A stretch of 21,991 nt of DNA from Bacteroidales bacterium (GTDB lineage: Bacteria > Bacteroidota > Bacteroidia > Bacteroidales > F082): assembly GCA_017508895.1 (NCBI GenBank), contig JAFWRA010000032.1, positions 1 to 21,991 on the forward strand, read 5' to 3'. This document shows positions 15,572 to 21,991 of the stretch, in pieces; the first letter of the stretch is position 1; every line of letters starts with the position of its first letter. A program made the translations under genes and the position numbers. The notes beneath the pieces were generated by a model. That model was not told the DNA's origin and made no database searches. It saw only the letters and a program-made list of their open reading frames with translations.

Positions 15572-16554
15572 TGATTTCCATTGCTGAAGCCATATCAGAC
15601 CTTTTGTTTGTCCGCGACACCGTGGTGGTGCCAGGCTTGGGTGCTTTTGTGCGTAAGCCATGCTCCGCACAGGTAGATTTGGAAACGAATCGTTTTTCGA
15701 TGCCTTCCTCCGAAATCAGCTTTGATGCAGGTTTGAGGGAAGACAATGATGTGATAATCAAGTATCTTGTCAACGAAATCGGGATTTCGGAAAACGAGGC
15801 CAAGCGCATGCTCTTCCATTTCGTGTCGGATTGTTTCAATAGCATGAAGTCGGGGCAGATAGTTCAACTGAAGGATATAGGGTCGTTGTCGTTTGGCCCT
15901 GAAAATGAGATGCTTTTTGAGCAGGATCCTGCAGCCAACTACAACACCGATGCCTTTGGGTTGTGTGATTTTGCCCTTGAACCTGTGGCAACTGAAACGG
16001 TAGAAGAAGAACACGTCGAAGAGACGCCGCCAACGCCAACCGAAAATGAAACACCGGTTGAAGAAAAGTCCGAAGAAGGAGAAACTCGTGAGTTAGGCAA
16101 AGGCGTATGGGCTTTTCTGTTTGCCTTGTTGCTGATCATGAGCGGTTTGCTCTATTTCAAGGTGTACCGTCCCCATTTTTTCAACGAAGAACAAACCGCT
16201 GCAACTTCAGCCGATACGGAAGCGGAACCCGTCGACCCGCAAGTTTTGGCTGAGGAAATGGTAGGAGATTTGACGCGACAAATCCTCCATGAGGAACAAA
16301 CTTTGCCGCTTCCCGTCACCGTCAACAATAACGATACGATTCGTATTATTGCAGGTTGTTATGACAGGGAAGAACCTGCCGAACGGATGGTCAACTCGTT
16401 GAAAAACAAAGGATATGTCAATGCCTTCAAGGAAAAACGAGGCGAGCGTTGGTTTGTTGCTTACGATCGTTACCATACTGAAGAGGAAGCCCATGAAGCG
16501 CTTCGCGAGATTAGGGAGGTGAGAGGCGAGAAAGGTTGGATTTTGAAAGATTGA
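15568..16554 (+). CDS. HU-CCDC81 and SPOR domain membrane protein
   Basis: The 328-residue protein matches the Bacteroidota architecture of two HU-related CCDC81-type domains (about 1-60 and 62-135) followed by a C-terminal SPOR domain (about 254-328). Between them lie an acidic, Pro-rich linker (about 140-175) and one transmembrane helix (179-198, GVWAFLFALLLIMSGLLYFK). SPOR domains bind denuded peptidoglycan at division sites, here on the periplasmic side. The HU-like part would be cytoplasmic and may bind DNA or protein, so the protein could link nucleoid and septum; that is inference. The ATG at 15568 overlaps the kdsB stop (ATGA); a second ATG 3 bp on is equally possible. Confidence 0.9.
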   Translation: MMISIAEAISDLLFVRDTVVVPGLGAFVRKPCSAQVDLETNRFSMPSSEISFDAGLREDNDVIIKYLVNEIGISENEAKRMLFHFVSDCFNSMKSGQIVQLKDIGSLSFGPENEMLFEQDPAANYNTDAFGLCDFALEPVATETVEEEHVEETPPTPTENETPVEEKSEEGETRELGKGVWAFLFALLLIMSGLLYFKVYRPHFFNEEQTAATSADTEAEPVDPQVLAEEMVGDLTRQILHEEQTLPLPVTVNNNDTIRIIAGCYDREEPAERMVNSLKNKGYVNAFKEKRGERWFVAYDRYHTEEEAHEALREIREVRGEKGWILKD

Positions 16555-16577
16555 ACATTGGATTAAAACGTAATGCC

Positions 16578-17261
16578 GTGTCAAAGAAGAACAAATTACA
16601 GAAGTTTGCTGAGAACAAGACCTTTGGAAATCTGTTTGAATACAGCTATGAGCGTATCATGAGCGAGGGCTTTCCGCTGCAAGGGAAGTGGCACACCGAC
16701 TTTTTCCACAACGACAACCCCATTGTCCTTGAGTTGGGTTGTGGCAAAGGGGAGTATACCGTGGGTTTGGCTCGGGTACATCGCGACATTAATTATATAG
16801 GTGTCGACATCAAAGGGGCGCGCATCTGGCGCGGCTTGAAACAGTCGAACGAGGAGGGCCTGAACAATGTGGCATTCCTTCGCGCCCGCATCGACCAGAT
16901 TGAACATTTCTTTGGTCAAAATGAAGTGTCGGAGATATGGGTCACGTTCCCTGATCCTCATCCTGGTGAAGGTGAACGCAATGCCCGTCATCGTCTCACT
17001 TCTCCCGAATTCCTCAAACGCTACAGAAAAATCGTTCGCCCCGATGGCGTGCTCAATTTGAAAACCGACAGCCCCATCATGTATGAATTCACTCTGCACG
17101 ACGTGGTGGAGAAACAAGGTCTGCCCTTGCTTTATGCCAGCAACGACCTTTATGCCAACACCGATGATTTGGAAGTGAAGACCATCCGTACCTTCTATGA
17201 GCAAATGTGGCTTGACCAAGGCCTGACTATCAAATACATCCGATTCAGGATAAACCCATGA
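16578..17261 (+). CDS. trmB: tRNA (guanine-N7-)-methyltransferase
   Basis: The 227-residue protein (MSKKNKLQKFAENKTFGN) has the SAM-binding motif VLELGCGKGEYTVGLA (50-65), GVDIKGARIWRG, the TrmB signature VTFPDPHPG (122-130) followed by RLTSPEFLKRYR, and the C-terminal TFYEQMWLDQGLTIKYIRF. It makes m7G46 in tRNA. The start is a GTG at 16578: it gives the N-terminus known from Bacteroidota TrmB and avoids overlap with the SPOR gene. A TTG 42 bp upstream would add 14 atypical residues lying over the end of the preceding gene. It follows the SPOR gene by 23 bp. Confidence 0.94.
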   Translation: MSKKNKLQKFAENKTFGNLFEYSYERIMSEGFPLQGKWHTDFFHNDNPIVLELGCGKGEYTVGLARVHRDINYIGVDIKGARIWRGLKQSNEEGLNNVAFLRARIDQIEHFFGQNEVSEIWVTFPDPHPGEGERNARHRLTSPEFLKRYRKIVRPDGVLNLKTDSPIMYEFTLHDVVEKQGLPLLYASNDLYANTDDLEVKTIRTFYEQMWLDQGLTIKYIRFRINP

Positions 17262-17270
17262 ATCTTTGAA

Positions 17271-17298
17271 TTTTGAATTTTAAATTTTGAATTTTAAA
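17271..17298. repeat. 14-bp perfect tandem duplication between trmB and the DUF853 gene
   Basis: TTTTGAATTTTAAA occurs twice head to tail in the 47-bp gap. The unit is itself near-palindromic (TTTAAAATTC-like steps), so it may be simple AT-rich sequence. A loose -7 match (TAAATTTTG, one base too long) falls inside, so a weak internal promoter for the ATPase gene is possible. Confidence 0.6.
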
Positions 17299-17308
17299 TC
17301 AACGAAAT

Positions 17309-18829
17309 ATGTACACTGAAGACAATCAACTTTACATCGCGCATTGCGATAATGGCCCCATCTATATGATTGGCAAGATGGCCAACCGGCATGGTTTGAT
17401 AGCTGGTGCCACGGGTACAGGCAAGACGGTTACCTTGCAGGTGTTGGCGGAAACTTTTTGTCAGGCCGGCGTGCCTTGCTTTATGGCAGACATGAAGGGT
17501 GACCTCTCAGGCATCAGCCAGGCTGGACAGATGAGCAGCTTTATCGAGAAACGTTGTCCCGAATTCGGCATCACCAATCCGCAGTTCCATGGCTGCCCGA
17601 CGCGTTTCTTCGATGTGTATGGCGAACAGGGTCATCCGCTCAGGGCGACTATCTCCGACATGGGTCCCCAGCTCATGGCGCGGCTTCTCGACCTCAACGA
17701 GACCCAGACGGGCATCCTGAACATTGTGTTCAAGATTGCTGATGACCGTGGCTTGCTGCTCATCGACATGAAAGACTTGCGGATGATGCTGGACTATGTG
17801 GCGAAAAATGCCCGAGAGTTCACGACCACTTACGGTACGGTCTCATCGGTGAGTGTGGGTGCCATACAGCGCGCGCTTCTTGCTTTGGAGGCTGAGGGCG
17901 GTGAGATCTTTTTCGGCGAGCCTGCCTTCAACGCATTGGATTTCCTTCAGACCGAAGGCGGTCGCGGCGTGATGAATGTGTTGGCTGCTGACAAGTTGAT
18001 GCTCAACCCAAAGCTGTATTCCACCTTCCTGTTGTGGCTGTTGAGCGAACTCTACACCCAGTTGCCCGAAGTCGGAGACCTGGAACTGCCCAAGTTGATA
18101 TTCTTCTTCGATGAAGCCCACATGCTGTTCAAGGACACCTCGAAGGCATTGGTCGACAAGATTGAGCAGGTCATTCGTTTGGTGCGTTCAAAAGGCGTGG
18201 GCGTTTATTTCGTGACCCAAAGTCCCGATGATATCCCTGAAGCCATTGCTGGTCAGTTGGGCAACCGAGTCCTTCATGGATTGCGCGCCTATACGCCCAA
18301 AGAGCAGAAGGCAGTCAAGGCAGCAGCCCAGACCTTCCGCACCAACCCCAGCTTCAACACTGAGACGGCCATCTTGGAACTCGGCACAGGTGAAGCCCTG
18401 GTGTCGTTCTTGGATGAGAAAGGCGCGCCTTGTGTCGTGCAACGGGCTAAAATCCTCTTCCCGCTCAGTCAGATTGGAGCCATTACCGATGACCAGCGCA
18501 AGTCTTTGATACGCAAGTCGCGCCTCTATGGCATCTACGACAAGAGCTTCGACAGGGAAAGTGCCTACGAACTGCTTGTCGAGCAGCAGAAGCAGGAAGA
18601 GAAACGCCTCCAAAAAGAGGCAGAAGAAGAGGAGAAGCGGAAGGCTAAGGAAGCCAAAGAAAAAGAACGTTCGAGAAGCACAAGCTCGAGAAGCACCTCC
18701 ACCCGAAAGAAAAAATCAGCGGGCCAGAAAGCCCTCGAGAAGACGCTCAACACGACCGCCTCGACAATCGGTCGTAATCTTGGCAACAGCATTGTGCGTT
18801 CCATCCTGGGTAGTATCTTCAAGAAGTGA
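17309..18829 (+). CDS. DUF853 family HerA-like ATPase
   Basis: The 506-residue protein has Walker A GATGTGKT (33-40) and Walker B LIFFFDEAH with Asp268-Glu269. VYFVTQSPDDIP (299-310) is the sensor region typical of the DUF853/YjgR group within the HerA/FtsK superfamily. ADMKGDLSGISQAG follows Walker A, as in YjgR. The C-terminal 80 residues are a highly charged Lys/Glu coiled coil (about 420-455), a Ser/Arg-rich linker (SRSTSSRSTSTRKKKS) and a Gly/Ile tail. The cellular role of DUF853 proteins is not well defined; DNA translocation or pumping is inferred from the superfamily. No nuclease partner (NurA) is adjacent. It is the last gene of its unit, just before the terminator. Confidence 0.9.
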   Translation: MYTEDNQLYIAHCDNGPIYMIGKMANRHGLIAGATGTGKTVTLQVLAETFCQAGVPCFMADMKGDLSGISQAGQMSSFIEKRCPEFGITNPQFHGCPTRFFDVYGEQGHPLRATISDMGPQLMARLLDLNETQTGILNIVFKIADDRGLLLIDMKDLRMMLDYVAKNAREFTTTYGTVSSVSVGAIQRALLALEAEGGEIFFGEPAFNALDFLQTEGGRGVMNVLAADKLMLNPKLYSTFLLWLLSELYTQLPEVGDLELPKLIFFFDEAHMLFKDTSKALVDKIEQVIRLVRSKGVGVYFVTQSPDDIPEAIAGQLGNRVLHGLRAYTPKEQKAVKAAAQTFRTNPSFNTETAILELGTGEALVSFLDEKGAPCVVQRAKILFPLSQIGAITDDQRKSLIRKSRLYGIYDKSFDRESAYELLVEQQKQEEKRLQKEAEEEEKRKAKEAKEKERSRSTSSRSTSTRKKKSAGQKALEKTLNTTASTIGRNLGNSIVRSILGSIFKK

Positions 18830-18850
18830 AGACGCGTTTTTGTTGAAATG

Positions 18851-18878
18851 AAAAAGCCGGCCATAAGGTCGGCTTTTT
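18851..18878. terminator. Bidirectional rho-independent terminator
   Basis: AAAAAGCCGGC pairs with GTCGGCTTTTT around a 6-base loop, with A and T runs on both sides. It lies between the convergent DUF853 and BspA-like genes and can terminate both. Confidence 0.88.
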
Positions 18879-18901
18879 CGTTTACTCATATCTTGTGGTC
18901 A

Positions 18902-21343
18902 TCAACGAACCACAATCTTTTGTGACTTCACATTGTCACCGTTGACGAGGCGTAAGATATACACGCCATTGCTCAAAGTGACGGGTTTGGTGAAGCTGTC
19001 GCGGATGGTCTCACTGCTCAAGATGCGGCCTGTCACGTCAATCACTTGCAACGTGGCCACACCTTCGTTGGCGATGATGAAGTTACCGTCGCTGATAAAG
19101 GCGAAGTTTTCGTTCGAGTCATCGTCAGCAAATGGATCGAAGACCAGTCTGAAACGCGATGCGTAGTCGGTGGTCCTAGCACTGAAGGTGTAGGAAGGAG
19201 TGGCAAGCAGGTCGATGTTCTCACCGGTGAGATTGTCGATGAGGTGGAGGTATTCCACATCCAGGTCGTTGAGGGTCACATTGATGGTATAGGTGCCATT
19301 CTTGACAGTCTTGAACTCGAAGGGTTGCTCCTTGCCATTGCAAACCACCATAGCCAACTCTTTCTTGTCTTTCATCGTGTAGAGCTTGTTGCGGTTGTCT
19401 CTGAGCGACAATTTGACGAGATCTTTGTCTTCTTCACTACGCTTGACAATCAGGCGATCGGTAACCATGTCATTTTCAAAAAGTTCCACATTGATACTTC
19501 CGGTTCTTTTCACTTCATCACGTGTTTTGGCGCAGCTGAAGGTGATGGATGCATCTTCAGCCTCGGCCAACACGAAGAAACCTTCAGCTGGTTTCAAAGG
19601 AGAGCTTTCGCTGATTGCGCTCACGATTAGATCATCGTTAGTTTCGTTCATTCTGTAGCAACCGGCAGTGGCCACATTTGTTGTGGAATACGAAGTGATG
19701 TTGTGGGTGTATGGGTTGCCGACGAGGTTGAAGCCAGGAAGATTGGATTCAGCGGTATAAGATAAAGGTAAGGTTATCGTTGTGGGTGCATTTGTTACGC
19801 GACCGGCGAAATTGATAGAAACATTTTGGTTGTTGGCATAGAGATAGCCTGTCCCAGAAGTGAGCGTGTTGAAATTGAGTGATAAGTTTTCTTGGTTTCT
19901 CCAATAGGCAGCGGGCTCATCGTAATAGAACATGTCGTACTCATTGCTGAGCAGATTCTCCACTAAGTTCATGTTGGCAGTGCCAGCAAGCGGTGAGGAG
20001 ATGAGATACCAGCCGTCGCGTTCACCTGGCGTATAAGGCGCGATGGACTTCATCACTGTGGCCAGAACATTCTCGTTGTTGTGGTAGAGTTCGCCTCCAT
20101 CTTGAATGATAAGGTTGGCGGCAGTGCCTTTGTTGATGACGGTGCTGCTGTTCATCGCCATGTCGGGCATGATGGAGAGCGTATAACCATTAAGGATGGT
20201 AGTGGATGCGACGGTTGCCGTTTCATTCAGATTGCAATAGGCAGCTATCACTATGTTCGCGTCATCACTCGGGAGGGCGTTGCATGCCCAGTTGGCTGCA
20301 TTCGACCAGTTACCATCGGTATTGAAGAAATCTCTCCCTTGGATGTTGGTGAATTGGAAAACACTCCATTGGGTGTTGTAATTGCTGACGAGGCAACCCG
20401 GGACATAGATGGGAATATTTTTTCTTATGCCATAAAAACTGTTGTTTTCTGAACCTTTCGAAGGAACCGAATTAGTGCAAAAATACATGGCGCTAAAGCC
20501 ATTGCAGTTATAAAATGCCTCATTGCTGATTTTGGTAACGGTTTTAGGAATGACCAAATCACCTGTAAGGCCAGTGCATCCCTTGAAACAGTATGCATTC
20601 ACCATGGTGATGTTGTCCGACAACTTCAAGGTTCCATTTAAACCGCTGCAATATGCGAATGCCCACTGGCCAAGATAGGTTACGCTATTAGGAATGGCCA
20701 AAGAACCAGTAAGACCACCGCAATATTGGAATGCAGAATTGGAAATCTTAAGCAGCCCTTCTGAAAGTTCAAGGGTACTGATGCCAGAGCAATGGTCGAA
20801 TGACCATTGGCCTATTTCTTGGACATTGCTAGGGATTGACAAAGTTCCGGTAAGGCCTGAACAGTTACTAAAAGCACTTTTTTCAATTATTGAGACGGAA
20901 CTGCCAATTGTTATCGACGAAAGGCCGCTGCAATAAGAAAAAGCGTTTTCTCTGATGATGGTTACCGAATTCGGGATGACCAAGGTCCCTGTCAATCCAC
21001 TGCAATTATGGAAGGTGTGTTGGTCGATTTCGGTCAAGGTGTAGGTGATGCCATTATGTGAGACGTGTTCAGGCAAAATGAGGTTCCCGGTTGGATATTC
21101 CCAAAGACCCGTAGAAGTATTCAGCCAATTCAAGGTTGCATTGGGATTGGGATGGGTCACCGCAACATAGTGATTGTTGTCATCAATCACGCTATAATAC
21201 ATGGTATGTCCCGACGGAGTAACTGCAGTCCAATCAGGATCGTACATACGCGCATAGGAGCTGCTTACTCCAAGCACGCAGAGTGAGAAGAATAAAAGAG
21301 CAATACGTCTGGCTCTGTTCATTGGTAAAGATAATGCTTGCAT
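18902..21343 (-). CDS. BspA-type leucine-rich-repeat surface protein with T9SS sorting domain
   Basis: The protein has 813 residues from the ATG at 21343, or 806 from an in-frame ATG at 21322, which gives a cleaner signal peptide (MNRARRIALLFFSLCVLGVS, cut near SYA). About eight LRR_5/BspA repeats of 23-24 residues span 105-285, with the pattern AFxxCSGLTGTLxIPNSVTxI. A module with NWSNAANWACNALPSDDANI (about 345-430) follows; it recurs in large Bacteroidota surface proteins and precedes a region with GWYLISSPL and FNLVGNPY motifs. The end (737-813) is a T9SS type A sorting domain (LQVIDVTGRILSSE, GVYILRLVNGD, KIVVR). BspA repeats mediate adhesion in oral and gut Bacteroidales; the ligand here is unknown. 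It stands alone with its own promoter region and ends at the shared terminator. Confidence 0.93.
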   Translation of the reverse strand: MQALSLPMNRARRIALLFFSLCVLGVSSSYARMYDPDWTAVTPSGHTMYYSVIDDNNHYVAVTHPNPNATLNWLNTSTGLWEYPTGNLILPEHVSHNGITYTLTEIDQHTFHNCSGLTGTLVIPNSVTIIRENAFSYCSGLSSITIGSSVSIIEKSAFSNCSGLTGTLSIPSNVQEIGQWSFDHCSGISTLELSEGLLKISNSAFQYCGGLTGSLAIPNSVTYLGQWAFAYCSGLNGTLKLSDNITMVNAYCFKGCTGLTGDLVIPKTVTKISNEAFYNCNGFSAMYFCTNSVPSKGSENNSFYGIRKNIPIYVPGCLVSNYNTQWSVFQFTNIQGRDFFNTDGNWSNAANWACNALPSDDANIVIAAYCNLNETATVASTTILNGYTLSIMPDMAMNSSTVINKGTAANLIIQDGGELYHNNENVLATVMKSIAPYTPGERDGWYLISSPLAGTANMNLVENLLSNEYDMFYYDEPAAYWRNQENLSLNFNTLTSGTGYLYANNQNVSINFAGRVTNAPTTITLPLSYTAESNLPGFNLVGNPYTHNITSYSTTNVATAGCYRMNETNDDLIVSAISESSPLKPAEGFFVLAEAEDASITFSCAKTRDEVKRTGSINVELFENDMVTDRLIVKRSEEDKDLVKLSLRDNRNKLYTMKDKKELAMVVCNGKEQPFEFKTVKNGTYTINVTLNDLDVEYLHLIDNLTGENIDLLATPSYTFSARTTDYASRFRLVFDPFADDDSNENFAFISDGNFIIANEGVATLQVIDVTGRILSSETIRDSFTKPVTLSNGVYILRLVNGDNVKSQKIVVR
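20489..21031 (-). repeat. Tandem BspA leucine-rich-repeat coding units
   Basis: About eight consecutive units of roughly 69-72 bp encode the LRR_5 repeats. The recurring protein pattern is a CSGL turn, a TGTLxIP strand and an AF helix. Units differ enough at the DNA level that recent slippage is not evident. Confidence 0.75.
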
Positions 21344-21409
21344 GTCTTAAATATTTGTTAGTTATTATTTTACTCTTCAATTTTCTAAATTGATACACTT
21401 TTCAGGCTG

Positions 21410-21439
21410 CAAAAATAATCATTTTTTTTAAATTACAAA
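21410..21439 (-). promoter_or_regulatory. Promoter for the BspA-like gene
   Basis: On the minus strand, TTTG (21439-21436), an 18-nt spacer and TATTTTTG (21417-21410) approximate the Bacteroidota consensus; the spacer is 1 nt short of the usual range. The transcript would start near 21403, leaving a leader of 60-80 nt. The rest of 21344-21497 is AT-rich and holds nothing else I can identify. Confidence 0.5.
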
Positions 21440-21497
21440 AATAAGTATTTTAATCAATGCAAACGCATCAAATTTGTATTATTAGCATAAGGAAATG

Positions 21498-21673
21498 CCA
21501 GTCCCAAGCTGCCTTGAGCTGTTTGTTTCTGAAACTGAGCTTTGATTTTGAAACACTTTGCCGAAGTTTCAGGCCGCGAAGTACAAAGCGGTGAGTTTGG
21601 CGCGATGATGACTGTGGAGCTGCTCAATGATGGGTCGGTGACGATTTTGATGGACTCGAAGCGACGGGAATAG
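21498..21673 (+). pseudogene. dtd: Decayed 3' remnant of D-aminoacyl-tRNA deacylase (dtd)
   Basis: Frame 21539-21673 reads [20 protein letters not shown], then [20 protein letters not shown] and KRRE before a TAG. This matches the Dtd C-terminus (family pattern GxFGAxMxVxLxNDGPVT). A second stretch in another frame (21504-21542, [13 protein letters not shown]) matches the segment just before it, so a frameshift lies near 21540, and stops at 21536-21538 and 21543-21545 close both frames. The first 90-100 residues of Dtd are absent; AT-rich promoter DNA of the BspA-like gene stands in their place. The catalytic Gly-cisPro motif is also altered: GPVT reads GSVT, a single C-to-T change at 21635. 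Dtd normally removes D-amino acids from tRNA; this copy cannot make a working enzyme. Confidence 0.8.
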
Positions 21674-21675
21674 TT

Positions 21676-21770
21676 TTCTCACGCAGAAATCGCAGAAATC
21701 GCTGAACCTACCGGACATATGCCTGACATCGCTTTGCGCTTCACACAATTCAGCGGATTCTGCGTGCGAA
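21676..21770 (+). repeat. Dispersed ~95-bp palindromic repeat, copy C
   Basis: It starts TTCTCACGCAGAAATCGCAG and ends CAGCGGATTCTGCGTGCGAA, with the internal CCGGAC and TCGCTTTGCGCTTCA shared with copy A. It lies 2 bp after the dtd remnant stop and 2 bp before the stop of the convergent T9SS gene, filling that gap exactly as copy B does at 1547-1643. Confidence 0.8.
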
Positions 21771-21772
21771 TA

Positions 21773-21991
21773 TTATTCCACCACAATCTTCCGCGTTTCG
21801 CTACCCATAGTCACAAAATACATTCCTTTTGGTAGTTCCAACTTTTCTTTGCTCTTGATTTCCTTGGTCAGGATGGTTTGGCCGAGGGCATTCGTGACGG
21901 TCATATTGCCTGTGCCTTCAATGATAATATATCCCTTGGCAGGATTAGGATAGACTTTGAAGGTGCTTCTATGGTTCTCGCAAAGATAATC
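21773..21991 (-). CDS. C-terminal end of a T9SS-secreted protein (partial)
   Basis: Only the last 72 codons are in the window; the 5' part lies beyond the right edge. The sequence is a T9SS type A sorting domain: FKVYPNPAKGYIIIEGTGNM, then TVTNALGQTILTKEI, LPKGMYFVTMGSE and TRKIVVE. The passenger domain and its function cannot be seen. It is convergent with the dtd remnant across repeat copy C. Confidence 0.88.
   Translation of the reverse strand, partial: DYLCENHRSTFKVYPNPAKGYIIIEGTGNMTVTNALGQTILTKEIKSKEKLELPKGMYFVTMGSETRKIVVE

Noticed and set aside
14702..15670. 322-codon open frame on the minus strand
   Set aside because: It lies antisense to kdsB and its neighbours, which have strong family motifs; its own translation matches nothing recognisable.
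16536..16577. TTG start for trmB
   Set aside because: It adds 14 residues not typical of TrmB and overlaps the SPOR gene; the GTG at 16578 gives the family N-terminus.
17309..18829. HerA-NurA type antiphage system
   Set aside because: No NurA, Sir2 or other nuclease gene is adjacent, and the motifs point to the DUF853/YjgR group.

Overview
The window is a chromosomal segment from a member of the Bacteroidota, most likely order Bacteroidales. The evidence is threefold. Three secreted proteins end in type IX secretion (T9SS) C-terminal sorting domains. The promoters fit the Bacteroidota pattern (TTTG, about 20 nt, TAnnTTTG) and Shine-Dalgarno sites are not obvious. Several families are typical of this phylum: DUF2851, an HU-CCDC81/SPOR protein, and a ZapA preceded by a small coiled-coil protein. 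No phage, plasmid, transposase, rRNA, tRNA or CRISPR array was seen.

Layout. 1-622: N-terminal part of an OPT-family oligopeptide transporter on the minus strand, running off the left edge. 817-1541: a two-gene unit of a small four-helix membrane protein and an XRE-type regulator, with a 16-bp palindrome on its promoter. 1650-7086, minus strand: a tight three-gene operon (lipoprotein 5'-nucleotidase-type phosphatase, then DUF2851, then a secreted subtilisin-like T9SS protease) in which both junctions are 4-bp ATGA overlaps. 7228-9666: a ZapB-like coiled-coil protein, ZapA, a structured noncoding segment that looks like 6S RNA, and RNase Y. 9776-11697: a radical SAM protein convergent with a family 2 glycosyltransferase. 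11889-14099: Tgt followed immediately by an LptF/LptG-type permease. 14202-18829: deoxynucleoside kinase, KdsB, HU-CCDC81/SPOR protein, TrmB and a DUF853/HerA-like ATPase, probably one transcription unit, ending at a rho-independent terminator. 18902-21343, minus strand: a BspA-type leucine-rich-repeat T9SS protein. 21498-21673: a decayed 3' remnant of dtd (D-aminoacyl-tRNA deacylase). 21773-21991: the C-terminal end of a third T9SS cargo protein, minus strand.

The core genes serve envelope lipopolysaccharide (KdsB, the LptF/G-type permease, possibly the glycosyltransferase), tRNA modification (Tgt, TrmB), RNA decay (RNase Y), cell division (ZapA and its partner) and nucleotide salvage (kinase, nucleotidase). 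The secreted protease and BspA-like protein are the accessory surface layer. The most notable non-gene structures are three copies of a roughly 95-bp palindromic repeat, a perfect 28-bp palindrome embedded in frame in the protease sorting domain, the 6S-like RNA, the operator on the membrane-protein/XRE pair, and the dtd remnant. I did not find a clear new defence or mobile system.
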